Origin: Anastrepha obliqua
Taxonomy: Eukaryota; Arthropoda; Insecta; Diptera; Tephritidae
DNA: 64,000 nt
Assembly (NCBI RefSeq): GCF_027943255.1
Contig: NC_072894.1
Span: forward strand, 79,275,601-79,339,600
Direction of reading: 5' to 3'
The position numbers and the translations under genes are program-made. The notes under the pieces were generated by a model. The model searched no databases and was not told where the DNA came from. It saw only the letters and a list, made by a program, of their open reading frames with translations. Position 1 is the first letter of the stretch; each line of letters starts with the position of its first letter. Positions 11,379 through 21,900 of the stretch are shown piece after piece.

Positions 11379-11782
11379 ATGCCGAAAAATAATGCAGAAA
11401 AGTGTCGTGAATATCGACAGAAAAAAAAAAATCAATAAATAGCATCACGGAATTCATTCACGAAAATTTAATAAAGTATACACCAGAAGTATCGCGGATA
11501 CTTAGAAAAGATTACAATAAAGTTCCAATGATTTTAAGTGGCGATTTTAACGTAAATTTTGCATTGGACACAGCGGTTCCTTTAATTGACGTTCTCAATA
11601 CAACATTCAATTTAAAAATGTGTAACAATCGCACTGAATCGACAACACGATCAAAAACAACCATTGACGCGGTATTTCAAAGATATGTTGACAACATCGA
11701 AACCAAAGCATTTGTATCATATTTTAGCTATCATAAGCCACTCGTATCATTTGTTGAAATTGAAAACATTGAGGATGAATAA
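11379..11782 (+). pseudogene. Helentron protein remnant: N-terminus joined to endonuclease end
   Basis: An ATG at 11379 opens a basic stretch, MPKNNAEKCREYRQKKK, followed after a frame change by NSITEFIHENLIKYTPEVSR and MILSGDFNVNF. The second part ends at 11782 and has the apurinic-type endonuclease motifs GDFN, TTIDAVF and SYHKPL, which form the last part of this domain. In Helentrons an endonuclease sits at the C-terminus of the Rep-helicase protein. The basic start resembles starts of arthropod Helitron proteins, which I infer rather than know. The Rep, helicase and first half of the endonuclease are deleted. Confidence 0.7.
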
Positions 11783-12168
11783 TAATAAAATGAAGAAAAT
11801 AAAATATGAACTTTATAGCAATATTATAATGAACCTATAATTATCCCGCTCCTAATGCTGCTTTCGCCTTATTCTCTCTCAGTTTGTTTTACGGAAGGTT
11901 TCACTTCTATCGCGTCTAACCGTTAGACTGGTATTTTTTTTTTTTTTGTTCTACTAAATGTCAACAATGTATGAAAAAAATTTCAGCCGGTATAAAATGA
12001 GTTGTTAAAAATTATTTTTCGACCCGTTTCGCAGCATTCCACGCACGTACCCACCGCTACTGCACCAGGTGACGGTTGGTTTCGTCATCCATTGGATGGC
12101 GTCTGCCTCCGGTATTAAAATCAGTCGGCACGAAATGATGAGGTCAAAATGACCCCTGGCTGCCGGAC

Positions 12169-13202
12169 TATTAAATCAAACTCCCTTCGAAAGAGTCGTT
12201 CTAAGTCGCGCTAATTTTAGAATTTCCCAAAAGAAGAGTTCTTTAAAACTTCACATTAGTCGGATGCTACTGCAGAGGCGGCTGCGCATCAAAAGTGCAC
12301 GAGATGAGTTTTTGAATCGATGTAAAGAGAATAAGCGAAAATTAATTCATTAATTAATTTGAGGTCATAGCTATAAACTTCAGCTGCAACAAAAAAGTCT
12401 ATGCGATAGCAAAAAAAGGTGCTCAGTTTCGCCTAAAAAGGTTCGAGGTTTACAATCTTTTTAAAAGTTGATTGGTATGCATTTATTAGTCGTTTATAAA
12501 GAAAAATGTCTCAATATTACGGAAAAATACAAAGCGATAATTTTATTAAAACTAAATGAAGACACTACCAAAAACCTTTAGGCGGTAAAATGGAGTCGAG
12601 TTGAGCTTCTCTTCAAAAGATTCATTATGCAAAGTCTGCTCTATAAGAAAGTGGCTTCCAAATACTTAAACTCACTCATAATAGGCGAGAAGATTTAACT
12701 TCTTTAGAATATTATCCTCTCCAGGTCTTAGGTACACATACTATCTCCACCTCTCCTTTTCTCCAAAATTATTGTTTAAATAGAGTGTTGATGAAATATA
12801 AATTTGATAATAAATTATTAGGAATTCAACTAGAAGTACTGCGGTTGAGTGAAACAATATTTTGAATTTTTCATATTTTTGAAGAAGTTTAAAAAAATTA
12901 TTGATGATCTGAAGAGAAGTGAGCGTATATTGAAGGGTCACGAAAAACATTGCTTTCTGCTTGTATAAATAAATTTTATGAGAAACCTAAAAAGCGCATT
13001 TAGGTTAAAGGAAAATATATCCACAATATAAGATAATCGCTTCATACCGCATTTTAACTTTTGGTTTCCAAATCCTGACATAGGACGGAAGGATGCACAG
13101 CTTACAAAACCACCACCGAGCAAGTGCGAGGTATCTTCTTTTTAGATATTATGTATAACGGAAAGTTTAAAGAAGAGCTTGACAAGAACTTAACCAATTT
13201 AC
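12169..13202. other. unassigned
   Basis: AT-rich, no gene. Minus-strand frames at 12741-13123 carry no motif. Confidence 0.3.
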
Positions 13203-13204
13203 TA

Positions 13205-14374
13205 GGTTGGGGAATAAGTTCGTAGCGGTTTTACCGACATTTTTTAATTAAACAAAACACAATAATTATATTAATAATTTAATCAATTATATAATCCTCG
13301 TTGCTGTTTACATCCTCTTTCCAGCTCTCGCCCCATTTTTTGATGCCGTTTCGCAAAAAATCGCCTGGTCTGGAGTCAAAGAAGTTGTTGAGCCAGTTTT
13401 CAAGGATCTTCATATAGTTTGACAGGGAGCGGAAAAGATGGTAATCGGTCGGTGTAAGGTCCGGAGAATACGGCGGATGCTGAGGGACCTCCTATTGGAG
13501 CTCTTGGGGTGCGACTTTGACGTTTTGTGGGGCCTGGCGTTGTCGTTAAGGAGTATGGTTTGACCCTTTCGGTTAGGGATCAGGTATTTTCAGTCGAATA
13601 GCCTAATTTACGCGGTGTAGCTGGGCAATAAAGAGCTCCTTGTTGACCGTGGCATTCTGCTCGAGCATTTCCCAGTGCACCATGCCCACCCAGTCCACTT
13701 AACATATATCATGATCTTCTTTGGATCAAGATCCAGCTTGACTCTCGGTTTTGGCGTATCACCTGGATCGACACACTCTTTTATTTGTCTCATAATTATG
13801 TATGAGGAGTCGGTACAAAAAGCGCTGATTATGGCTGTGTCTTGCTCGATGCCGGCGAGATATTGAGAAACAATTTGAAGGCGACTTTCTTTGTTTTTCC
13901 GTTGAGCTCGTGAGGCACCCAGGCTCCCCATTTTTTGGTAAATCCCATTGAATGAAGGTGATTGATACTTGTTTTATGATCGCAGTTAATTTCTTCCGCT
14001 AACTCTTGACTGGTTGGCGACCGTTCTCCTTCAATAATGATTTGAGAGGTTCTTCATCAAATTCAGAAAACCTTCCGCTGCGAGACGTATCATCGACTTC
14101 AAAGTCGCCATTTTTTATGTTTGCAAACCATTTCGGTGCTGTGAACCCCTTCTCAAAGAGCAGGTGTCGAAAATGTTGATTTTTGCCTCCTGGGTACTCC
14201 ATTTCTAAGCCTCAAACTAACAAAAAACTAAATAACTCAAAAACACAATCAGCATAGTTTTGTAGAGTAGAAAGAGTTCTGTCGAAGGTATACTTGCCTT
14301 TTGCCAAACAGCAAACAAATTGTTGTAAAACAAAAGATAATATAAAAACGCTATGAACTTATTCGCCAACACAC
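13205..14374 (-). mobile_element. mariner element with decayed transposase
   Basis: The left end GGTTGGGGAATAAGTTCGTA and the inverted right end (TGTTGGCGAATAAGTTCATA on the minus strand) are mariner-type termini with TA at both sides. The minus strand carries a transposase remnant. The N-terminal part (14202-13999) has KNQHFRHLLFEKGFTAPKW and then NGDFEVDDTSRSGRFSEFDE, the helix-turn-helix to linker region. After frame changes come SQYLAGIEQDTAIISAF and LDLDPKKIMIYVKWTGWA (13931-13608), corresponding to the segment between the first and second catalytic residues. Near-complete length (about 1.17 kb) but several frameshifts, so inactive. Confidence 0.85.
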
Positions 14375-14437
14375 TAAATAAGCAACGCCTAGCTGCAAAA
14401 TTTTAAGGAGAATCTCCACTGGCTTTTAAATACATAG

Positions 14438-14925
14438 ATGTATCTTATTTTAACATACACCTCTGGACCAATTTGTTGGTACCGTTCCGCCAAATATCGC
14501 CTAGTCTAGTATCAAAGAAGCTGTTGAGCCAATTTTTAAGGTCCTATATATAATATTTGTTATCCAAGGTAACGCCCTTTCCACCAAACACATATCATGA
14601 TCTTCTTTGGATGAAGAACCGGTTTGACTCTCGGTTTTTGCGCATCGCCTGGAGCCACCCCCTCATTTCTTTGCTTCATATTCATGTATAGGCACCATTT
14701 CTCATCTCCCTTGCGGATTCGGTACAAAAAGCGCTAATTATGGCTGCGTATTGCTCGATGGTGGGCGAGATGCCGAGTAGCAATTTAAAGGCGACTTTCT
14801 TTGTTTTTTCATTTCCGCCAATTCACGACTGGTTTGGCGACCACTCTCTTGAACAATTTTTGAACAATTTTGTCTTTGAAAGCAATAAAAACTAATTTCA
14901 CACAAAAAAGTTATGGTGTTTTGAA
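14438..14925 (-). pseudogene. mariner transposase fragment related to 13205-14374
   Basis: The blocks at about 14480-14545 (AAATATCGCCTAGTCTAG, GAAGCTGTTGAGCCAATTTT) and 14590-14870 parallel 13350-14030 of the preceding element, with many substitutions. The minus frame 14935-14738 includes a TSRELAEM segment of the helix-turn-helix region. It is an older relative lying directly downstream of the first, truncated at its 3' coding end and without its own left terminus. Confidence 0.7.
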
Positions 14926-15019
14926 TAGGTAACACTTCATATCGTGTAATTATTATCCTCTAATTATTGTGTTTTGTTTAAATAAAAGTCTTCGGTAAAA
15001 ACGATATGAAGTAACCCTA
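14926..15019. mobile_element. 94-bp mariner-derived mini-element
   Basis: TAGGTAACACTTCATATCGT at the left is matched in inverse by ACGATATGAAGTAACCCTAA at the right, leaving only about 54 bp between. The interior includes TTAAATAAAAGTCTTCGGT and an ACACAATAATTA block also found just inside the 13205 mariner terminus. It looks like an extreme deletion derivative of a mariner. Confidence 0.6.
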
Positions 15020-16671
15020 ACCCATTACAAACAAGAAGCACCTGTTAGTCAATTTTAGTTAAGCTTGCAGTATTTGAGTAAATTACTCGTGGGTTGCCGT
15101 AGTTTCGTAATTTACAAATGCTTTTTTGACGTGTCCTGAGTAAACGAAAACCATGAAATGACACTTTAAAGTGAGCAGTAACTCATCGTCTCAGTTAGTA
15201 AAGTATACATTTTAAAGATGGAAAAGCGGATATTCATATAAATTTAAAAAATCTAACCTAACTAAATAAAAATTTTAAATTAGTAAAATTTAAAAATCAT
15301 TACTTTGCTGCCACAATGCTAACAAGCTCTACCAACAAAAATGACTAAACAATTTTCAACAGTAAATATATAGTTTAGTTAAAATGGATGTGATGTTAAA
15401 AGTGTAATGTGGTGGTACAAACCAAGAATTGGGCGTTAGTAAAATGGCTTGCATGAGAAGAATGCTTTGTTGCGTAAACAAATGGATCTAACTCAAAACG
15501 ACAGACCTCTCGAACACTTGATGAAATTACGCGTAGTTGCTTGTAATTAAGAAATTCGGCAACCAAAAGTACGAGTTTTGCAGTTTGTACAATTCATACA
15601 CACACACACATATATAAATAAAAGTTATATAAGTTTGTATATGCATAGAGGGCGCGACACGATGTGCCACCAAATTACAAACTGCTCGTAAACTCCATAA
15701 AGTGCTCGAATGCTTTAGAGCACAAGATAAAGTTGTCACACCATTGGGAGACTCCAGCTGGTTTTCTCTTTGTCTGTTTTGGGTACTACGTACCTAACTA
15801 GACGGCTTGCCTTGAGTGTGCGGCAAGCGACCGACAAGTTTCCGCTTTACTTTAAGCACTATCAGCGTTGAAAATGGTTGCTGCAACTGGCATGACCAAC
15901 AACAAGGCCATATGCAATGCATATTTGCATAACTCGAAAGCTCTGAGGTTGTTGGATTTGGCCTCACCATCTACTTGTAGACTCATAGTAGAATAAGATG
16001 GAATGTACGATTTCTGGGGTTCACCCGCATAAACGGAATTCTTTTTTCACAAGAGGAAAACCACAAACTGAAACGCACGCACAAGTACAGCTGAGTTCGG
16101 TTCCTGTTGCTCCCACTCATTTGGCTCCAAACCAATAGCAGCTGCATGAGTGTTGACAACCCGCTGACGTTCCGCCGCCCCTATTGCACAGTGGTCCAAC
16201 TCACTTTAGTGGCATTGTGCACATAAAGAAACCATGCCACAGCACAGGAAAGCGATAGCAAGAGAGAGGGATAGAGCGAACAGAATGTGCAGTTTTTAAA
16301 AGATACACGTGTTCAAGCCCCAGGGGAAAACGCAAAGAGAGCTGGTGCGCGTTTGAAAAGGATACTGTAAGTATCCTTGTAGGTATGTATCCTTGTATTT
16401 ACGGCAAGTACAAATGTACTTTAATGTGTTGAATTCTGTTGGAATTCGAACGAGCACAATAGATACACTTGGCAACCTATACTTAAGCCAGGTCAAACAC
16501 AATTTTATAATATCCTGTTCCTTTGTTTTGTATTAGACATGAAACTAATAGATATAGAAGTGAAACAGAACTAATACTCTTAATTATGAACAAATTTCTC
16601 GCATATCCAACAAATCGTGTTTTGAAACAGTCCGTTTGGTAGAGCTATCAACCTAACGCGGATAGTATCAA
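15020..16671. other. unassigned
   Basis: 1.65 kb without a recognisable gene or repeat apart from a short (AC)n at 15599. The 15750-16260 part is less AT-rich than its surroundings; it could be single-copy DNA but offers no coding evidence. Confidence 0.3.
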
Positions 16672-16673
16672 TA

Positions 16674-17928
16674 GTGGGTATTATGAGGACAAAAAGTAAG
16701 GTGAATTTATTTGTCAAACTTCGCGGGATTAAAATTTCGCTCTAGTTATTTTTTTGATGAGTTGGCAGCACTGCTAATAACATCTGGGCTAACTTTCATG
16801 TGAATGTCATTATCAGTAATATATTTACGCTTGTGTTCACCAAACGACCAAGAGTGCATTTTTCGATTTTTACAATGTCTGATTTGATTAAGCAGAGAAG
16901 TGCCATCAAATTTTGTTTGCGGAATGAAATTTCGGCTGCGGAAATATGTTTATAAGTGGTACAAAGACTTCAAAGAGGGTCGAGAACGTGTTGATGACTT
17001 GGAGCGCTCCAGACGACCATCGACGTGAACAGATGACCAACACGTCAATAAAGTGAAGGAGTTAGTGCTCAAAAATCGTTTGTTGACTGTTAAAGATCTT
17101 ACTGATATGATCGGAATATCAGAAGGATCTGTGAAAGGCCATTTGGGCCTACGAAAAGTCAAATCTCGTTTGGTACAGAAAACACTTAATTTCTTGAAAA
17201 AAAAGTGGTCGCGTTGATGTGTGTGAAACAATGCTTTCAGACTATCAGGACAAGCTCAAATGCATCATTACGGGAGATGAGACTTGGATTTATGCTTACG
17301 ACCCTGAAACAACCGACCAATCAAGCGAATAGCGTGCTAAAGACGAGCCCAGACCGAAAAGAGCACGTCAAAGTCGTTCAAAATAAAGGTCCTGATGACA
17401 GTTTTTTTTCGATTTTCGTGGTGTGGTGCCCTATGAAGTCCTTCCACCTGGCCAAACTGTTAATAAGGAATATTATTTGAGCGTTATGCGTCGTTTACGT
17501 GAAGCAATTCGTCTAAAAAGACCAGACTTATGGGCCAACAACTCTTGGTTTTTGCATCACGATAATGCACCGTCTCACACTGCACTCGTTCTTCGTGACC
17601 ATTTCGCCAAAAGTTCCACGCATATCGTTCCGCAACCACCGTATTCGCCTGATTTGGCTCCGTGTGACTTCTGGCTATTCCCAAAACTCAAGAGACCACT
17701 CCGGGGAACGCGTTTTGAGTCGATTGAGGAGATAAAAGCTGAATCGAAGAAGGTGCTGATGGCTATACCGGAAATAGACTACTTGGCATGTTTCGGGGAT
17801 TGGAAAAATCGTTGGCATAAGTGTATTTCACCGAGAGGGAATTATTTCGAAGGGGATGAAATTGATTTACAAGAATAAATAAAGATTTTTCATTTTACAA
17901 CCAAGTTAACCTTACTTTATGCCCACAT
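16674..17928 (+). mobile_element. mariner element, near full length
   Basis: Left terminus GTGGGTATTATGAGGACAAA and right terminus (ending TTACTTTATGCCCACAT) are imperfect inverted repeats with TA at 16672-16673 and 17929-17930. The interior is a 1-kb transposase gene in the plus orientation. The left repeat has about 10 extra bases relative to the right. This is the best preserved mariner coding region in the window, though still frameshifted. Confidence 0.88.
16875..17878 (+). pseudogene. mariner transposase (DD34D), frameshifted
   Basis: Starts MSDLIKQRSAIKFCLRNEI at 16875. Linker and second helix-turn-helix are visible (VNKVKELVLKNRLLTVKDLT, MIGISEGSVK), then the first catalytic aspartate in CIITGDETWIYAYDPE. 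The last part (17423-17878) is an open frame of 151 codons holding the second aspartate in FLHHDNAPSHTALV and the third in PPYSPDLAPCDFWLFPK. There are 34 residues between those two, so this is the DD34D class. Frame changes or stops fall near 16945, 17025, 17200 and 17330. The enzyme would bind its TIRs and move DNA at TA; this copy cannot be translated whole. Confidence 0.9.
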
Positions 17929-17944
17929 TAGTATATTAGTTTGG

Positions 17945-18340
17945 GGAAAAAGAAATGCAATATTCTTGCGCGAACGATTTAAAACTGTTTTTTTGTCGAT
18001 CTTTATCTGCTGGGCGATGCTACGACTATTAAGATGCAGGTCAACTTCGATTATTTCTGTGATTTTATCGACAGTTTTGACATTATCGACATTTTCTTTA
18101 ATATCAAAAACTTGTTAACGAAATCGACGAAATCGAAATTGCACGTATTTACCTGTTACAGTATCGGCACTAGAAACTCTTTTCACGGACTGACTTGAAT
18201 TTTCGCCTTTATCAAAGAAAAACTATCCGAATGTACCGAATTTTCTATTTGTTTCATTTCATTGTTAACGCCCTGTAACTGAATGGAGCAAGCAAAAAAC
18301 ACCAAAAGAATTGTTTAGTGTGAAATGTAACCTTGTCAAC
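17945..18340 (-). pseudogene. mariner transposase N-terminal remnant
   Basis: The minus strand reads NVDNVKTVDKITEIIEVDLH followed by LNSRSIAQQIKIDKKTVLN, the second helix-turn-helix of mauritiana-type mariner transposases. The left edge AGTTTGGGGAAAAAGAAATG has the form of a mariner terminus. Catalytic regions are missing. It directly abuts the 16674-17928 element but belongs to another subfamily. Confidence 0.7.
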
Positions 18341-18845
18341 GAGCATAAGCTCGATACTTTACGAGATATCCAACACTATAGCCATCTACCAAGAAAATAA
18401 TGGATCTGTTGTTCCCCAAACTAATATTACCATCCATATTGCGCCAATTACTAGGTCGTTCAATAAGTTTTATGGTGCGATAAAAAAAGTATATGGTTCG
18501 AATTGCACTTATTATTCAGTATGGGTCTATCTGATCATTAATATACTTGTTCCAATGAGATTCCAGTTTATGAATTCCATCCCTGAATTGAGAATTTGGA
18601 GAGCCTGCAAAATACGCTTGCGCAGCTGTTATGACCTCATCATTTGAAGAAAAACGATTTCCACGCATGCATTTTTTAGTGCTGGAAACAGATGGAAGTC
18701 GCTAGCGGCCAAATCTGAGGCATACGGTGGATGCTTCAACTATTTGAACTTTAATTAACGGATTTTAGCCTTCCTCCAAATGCTTTTATGACAGGTGCAT
18801 TGTCCTGATGAATTTTTTTTTTTTTGCAAACTGGTTACTTTTTAA

Positions 18846-21052
18846 CCCTCTAGTGCATAATTTTTTAATTTTTAATTTAAAAATTTTCTTCGCTTAATTC
18901 AGCGTCAGAGAATACGAATCCGTCATCGCTTTTGATATTATACCTACAGTTTTGCCAAAAATTAGGAAAAGAAATTTTTGCCAAAAGGCACTGTCATGCA
19001 GTTAAGGTATCATTGTACCGTATCAAAGTATACACATATTTTCGTTTTTGATCGATCAGTTATATTTTTTTTATTACTTGTTTTTAATAATTTAATTCGT
19101 TTGTATTTTAATTAGTTATTTCTTGGTATGAAATTCTTTGAAACAGTTCTTTGTGGAGGAATTACATAATGGAATATCGCATTTTTCACAATAAGATTGC
19201 GTCTGCGAATTACAAGGTTTATTTTTACAATGCAATTTTGCAGACCGATCTCGAAATTGACACCAGTGACCAACGTTATCAAAACGTACATCTGATATTG
19301 GCATATAACCTTTTTTTTACCGACAACAAAACTTTCCACTTTGCTTGAGTTTGATGGCCTTCCTCTGCCTTTGACTGAATCCTGGCCTATTTTAGTGAGA
19401 GCTTTTGCCACTTCACATCGAAATTCAGCCAAAGTCAAGCGTTCGTGTTGCAATGAATTAATACGATTGTAAAGAATATACGCATTAACTAATGTCATGT
19501 CTAACAAATGATAAAAAACACGGGTCGTCCACTTCTGGGTCTTTATGCGGATCTTATATCGGCCAATCAGGCTATCCATCAGGTCGACACCGCCCATGTG
19601 TTTATTATAGTCTTGGACAATTTGTGGACAATCAATGTATTCGTAAGATTTTTGTCGTCGATTCCATCGACGAGATTTTTGCGTCATTTTGGTTGCGCAC
19701 ATTTGTTCGTCAACGCATAACCTTTGAGGCATTGGAATAGAAGAAAACTTTATATTGAAATGATCAATGACCCTTCTCACGTTATAAATGACGTCATAAT
19801 CCTCGGAGCTTTTTTCCGGTCGTTGTGCATTATCAGCGAAGTGTATGAATCTATTTATCTCCTCGAAACGGTTTACAGGCATTGTTGTACGAATAGCCTC
19901 AAAACCATGTCGGCCCCAATATGACCGAACACTTGGATATTTATAAACTGACATAAAAATAAGTATTCCAATATAGCGCCGAATATCATTAGCCGTACAT
20001 ACAAAAGATATATCTATCTGTTTCTGCCTCGCGTATAAGTTCGTTTCATTTGCAATAGTAGAAAAAAAATGTTCATCAGCAAAGTAGCAAAAACACTTAT
20101 ATAGAGTAGTTAATTGTACGAAACCAGACATATCCGGGCATTGGAATTTGATTTGATCTTCATGAACTTTCATGCTTTTCTTTTTCCACACTATTTTGCT
20201 TATTTCCTCATCCTTCTGTCGCATCTGGACAACATTTCCATCAAATCTCCTGAATATATAACTACTGACCCCTGCGCACGTCTTAGGCCTTTTTGGAGGA
20301 GCTGGTGGTGTACTGTCACCATGTAAATTTACACTTGATTCTTCCCTAGCTACGGAAGCTGTAGGCGTAACCAAAGTTAAATTTAGATCTGATACACTTA
20401 TGCCCAGTTCGCCACAGTCAAAACTGAATTTGTCAACCAAGTTGATACCGTCATCTATATCTTCATCATCCGTTGAGACCACGTCATCACTGCCTTCCTC
20501 ATCTATAACATCAATAGTGTTCAGAAACTCCTCAATTTCTTTTTCTGTCAAACTTGAAACCTTGTTTTGCATTTTTTCTTTCCAACCATTCATTTTAACT
20601 CTAAAATTTTCAAAAGAGAGAAGTTCGTTACAAAAGAGTATTCACATGGTAACTGCATGCTGGTGCCTTTAGGCATTGAAACTTTGAAAAGTCACCCTAA
20701 TGAAGTATACATAAAGCTAACACTTTTGACAACTGAATATCATTGAAAATACATGAAATAACTTACCTGAATTTTTTTATCACTTTCTTTATATAAATTA
20801 CCAGCGAACAAATACTTAAAAGTTTACACTTTTCACACAACTATTTTATGCATGCTCAATACTCAGTTTCTCGCGGACAACTGCCATTCATTACATAACG
20901 GCGAGTGAAGTAAAAACTTTGCATATCAAAAAAGAGTCATAAAATTGTATAAAATATGCCCGTTTAACTTTTAAAATAAAAAAGTTACATAATAATTCAA
21001 AATTCTATTGCAAAGCAAGCATTGCCTAAAGGCACTGTTATGCACCAGAGGG
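18846..21052 (-). mobile_element. piggyBac-like element
   Basis: Flanked by TTAA at 18842-18845 and 21053-21056. Ends are CCCTCTAGTGCATAA and, on the other strand, CCCTCTGGTGCATAACAGTG. The sequence TGCCTAAAGGCAC, a near palindrome, occurs in variants close to both ends (about 18978, 20667 and 21024), likely subterminal transposase-binding repeats. The single large minus-strand frame is a piggyBac transposase. TTAA target duplication and CCC start are diagnostic. The element is 2.2 kb and lies inside a mariner. Confidence 0.93.
19112..20593 (-). CDS. piggyBac-like transposase with internal deletion and C-terminal frameshift
   Basis: 493 codons from ATG at 20593. The acidic N-terminus (residues about 15-65) and a fold region with YIGILIFMSVYKYPSVRSYW near residue 210 are typical. 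The first catalytic aspartate lies in LCVDEQM near residue 294. The frame then jumps, near residue 301 (about 19690), to KSYEYIDCPQIVQDYNKHMG and GGVDLMDS near 335, which holds the last catalytic aspartate. The segment with the middle catalytic aspartate is missing, yet the frame stays open. The C-terminal cysteine-rich domain (KNKPCN...YCEKCDIPLC) is in another frame (19304-19116); loss of one A in an A-run at about 19311-19319 explains this. Probably binds DNA poorly and cannot cut. Confidence 0.88.
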   Translation of the reverse strand: MNGWKEKMQNKVSSLTEKEIEEFLNTIDVIDEEGSDDVVSTDDEDIDDGINLVDKFSFDCGELGISVSDLNLTLVTPTASVAREESSVNLHGDSTPPAPPKRPKTCAGVSSYIFRRFDGNVVQMRQKDEEISKIVWKKKSMKVHEDQIKFQCPDMSGFVQLTTLYKCFCYFADEHFFSTIANETNLYARQKQIDISFVCTANDIRRYIGILIFMSVYKYPSVRSYWGRHGFEAIRTTMPVNRFEEINRFIHFADNAQRPEKSSEDYDVIYNVRRVIDHFNIKFSSIPMPQRLCVDEQMCATKMTQKSRRWNRRQKSYEYIDCPQIVQDYNKHMGGVDLMDSLIGRYKIRIKTQKWTTRVFYHLLDMTLVNAYILYNRINSLQHERLTLAEFRCEVAKALTKIGQDSVKGRGRPSNSSKVESFVVGKKKVICQYQMYVLITLVTGVNFEIGLQNCIVKINLVIRRRNLIVKNAIFHYVIPPQRTVSKNFIPRNN

Positions 21053-21900
21053 TTAAGACTTTTCTCCTTCAGTTGGTCTTAAAAATTACAATAATATTTA
21101 GAATTTATTGTTTTACCAGTTTGCAAGTTATACACAAAAAAAGTCCTTTCGCTTCCAAAAAACTGATGCAAACACCTTCTTGGCAGATTTCTGGACACGA
21201 ACTCGTTTCGCAGCCGAAGAGCCAGGTTCACACCACTTTTTAGGCTCGGTTTTGATTTAGGATCATGGTGATAGACCCAAGTCTCACAAATAGTGATGAA
21301 TCTATGCACAAAATTCTCGTTGTCCTTTCGAAAACGCTCTAAGTGATGCTAAGAAAGTCGCATTCGAATGCGTTTTTGTTCCATTGCTAGCGAATGCGGC
21401 ACTGACTGTGCATACAGCTTTGTGAAACCAAAAACTTTAGTCAAAATAATGCTTTCACTGCCCAATGAGATGCTAAGTAGAAGCCCTACTAAATCTCTTA
21501 CAGTCACTCGACGAATTTCCAATGCGACATTCTGTATTTTTTCTACAATTTCTGATGTCGTTGCTGTTTTTGGACGTCTGTCTAGTGGATTGTTTTCACG
21601 GCTTGTACGGCCACGCGTAAATTCAGCAACGCATTTTTTACTATACTAATACACTTTCAACATTCGTTCATAAATTTCCTTTGCTTTTAATCTTTCCAAA
21701 ATTAAAAATGCATTCACTGCAGGGTATTTAATATTTTCGTAAGAAATTTAAATTGACATTCTGTAGATACATCTTAACGCGTTGGAAACGTACCGCAATT
21801 CTGTCGCATCCTGTTTTTGTGCGATTATTCGTTTTGACATGAATTCTCCGAATTCGTTAAATTCTGCTTCTCAGTACAAAAATGTTGGTTGTGAATATCA

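Larger units (their letters stand above)
10622..11933 (+). mobile_element. non-autonomous Helentron-like element, copy 1
   Basis: The left end TTTTGAAGTGAAAACTTC contains a small hairpin (GAAGT/ACTTC). The right end has AAGGTTTCACTTCTA, an inverted version of the left motif, followed by a hairpin at 11914-11928 (GTCTAA-CCG-TTAGAC) a few bases from the end. It lies in a T-run of a foldback MITE with no target duplication. Subterminal inverted motifs, a 3' hairpin, T-rich insertion site and lack of duplication are the hallmarks of Helentrons. A nearly identical copy is at 30457-31744. The central Rep and helicase regions are absent. Confidence 0.78.
10145..12168 (-). mobile_element. foldback MITE, copy 1 (split by Helentron-like element)
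   Basis: The left end TCCGGAAGCCAGGGGTCGA and right end GACCCCTGGCTGCCGGA are inverted repeats flanked by TA. The parts 10145-10621 and 11934-12168 match, in reverse orientation, the intact copy at 61531-62225, including the TAGAGGGGGGAAAA blocks. The middle is occupied by the 1.3-kb Helentron-like insertion placed in its T-run. It encodes no protein. The TA flanks are suggestive of a TA-targeting superfamily but the family is unknown to me. Confidence 0.85.
18454..21900 (-). mobile_element. mariner element split by a piggyBac-like insertion
   Basis: The left terminus is GGTCGTTCAATAAGTTTTAT at 18454. On the minus strand the transposase starts MSKRIIAQKQDATELRYVS at 21840. It continues with EFTRGRTSRENNPLDRRPKT, then RFITICETWVYHHDPKSK, where the usual catalytic D of DETW is cysteine. 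The frame is cut at 21053 by the TTAA of the piggyBac-like element. It resumes beyond 18842 with HQDNAPV (second aspartate) and, after frameshifts, ASDFHLFPALKK-like residues (third) and the C-terminus near 18510. The right terminus past 21840 is unclear. Multiple stops show it was dead, or died, around the time of the insertion. Confidence 0.8.
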
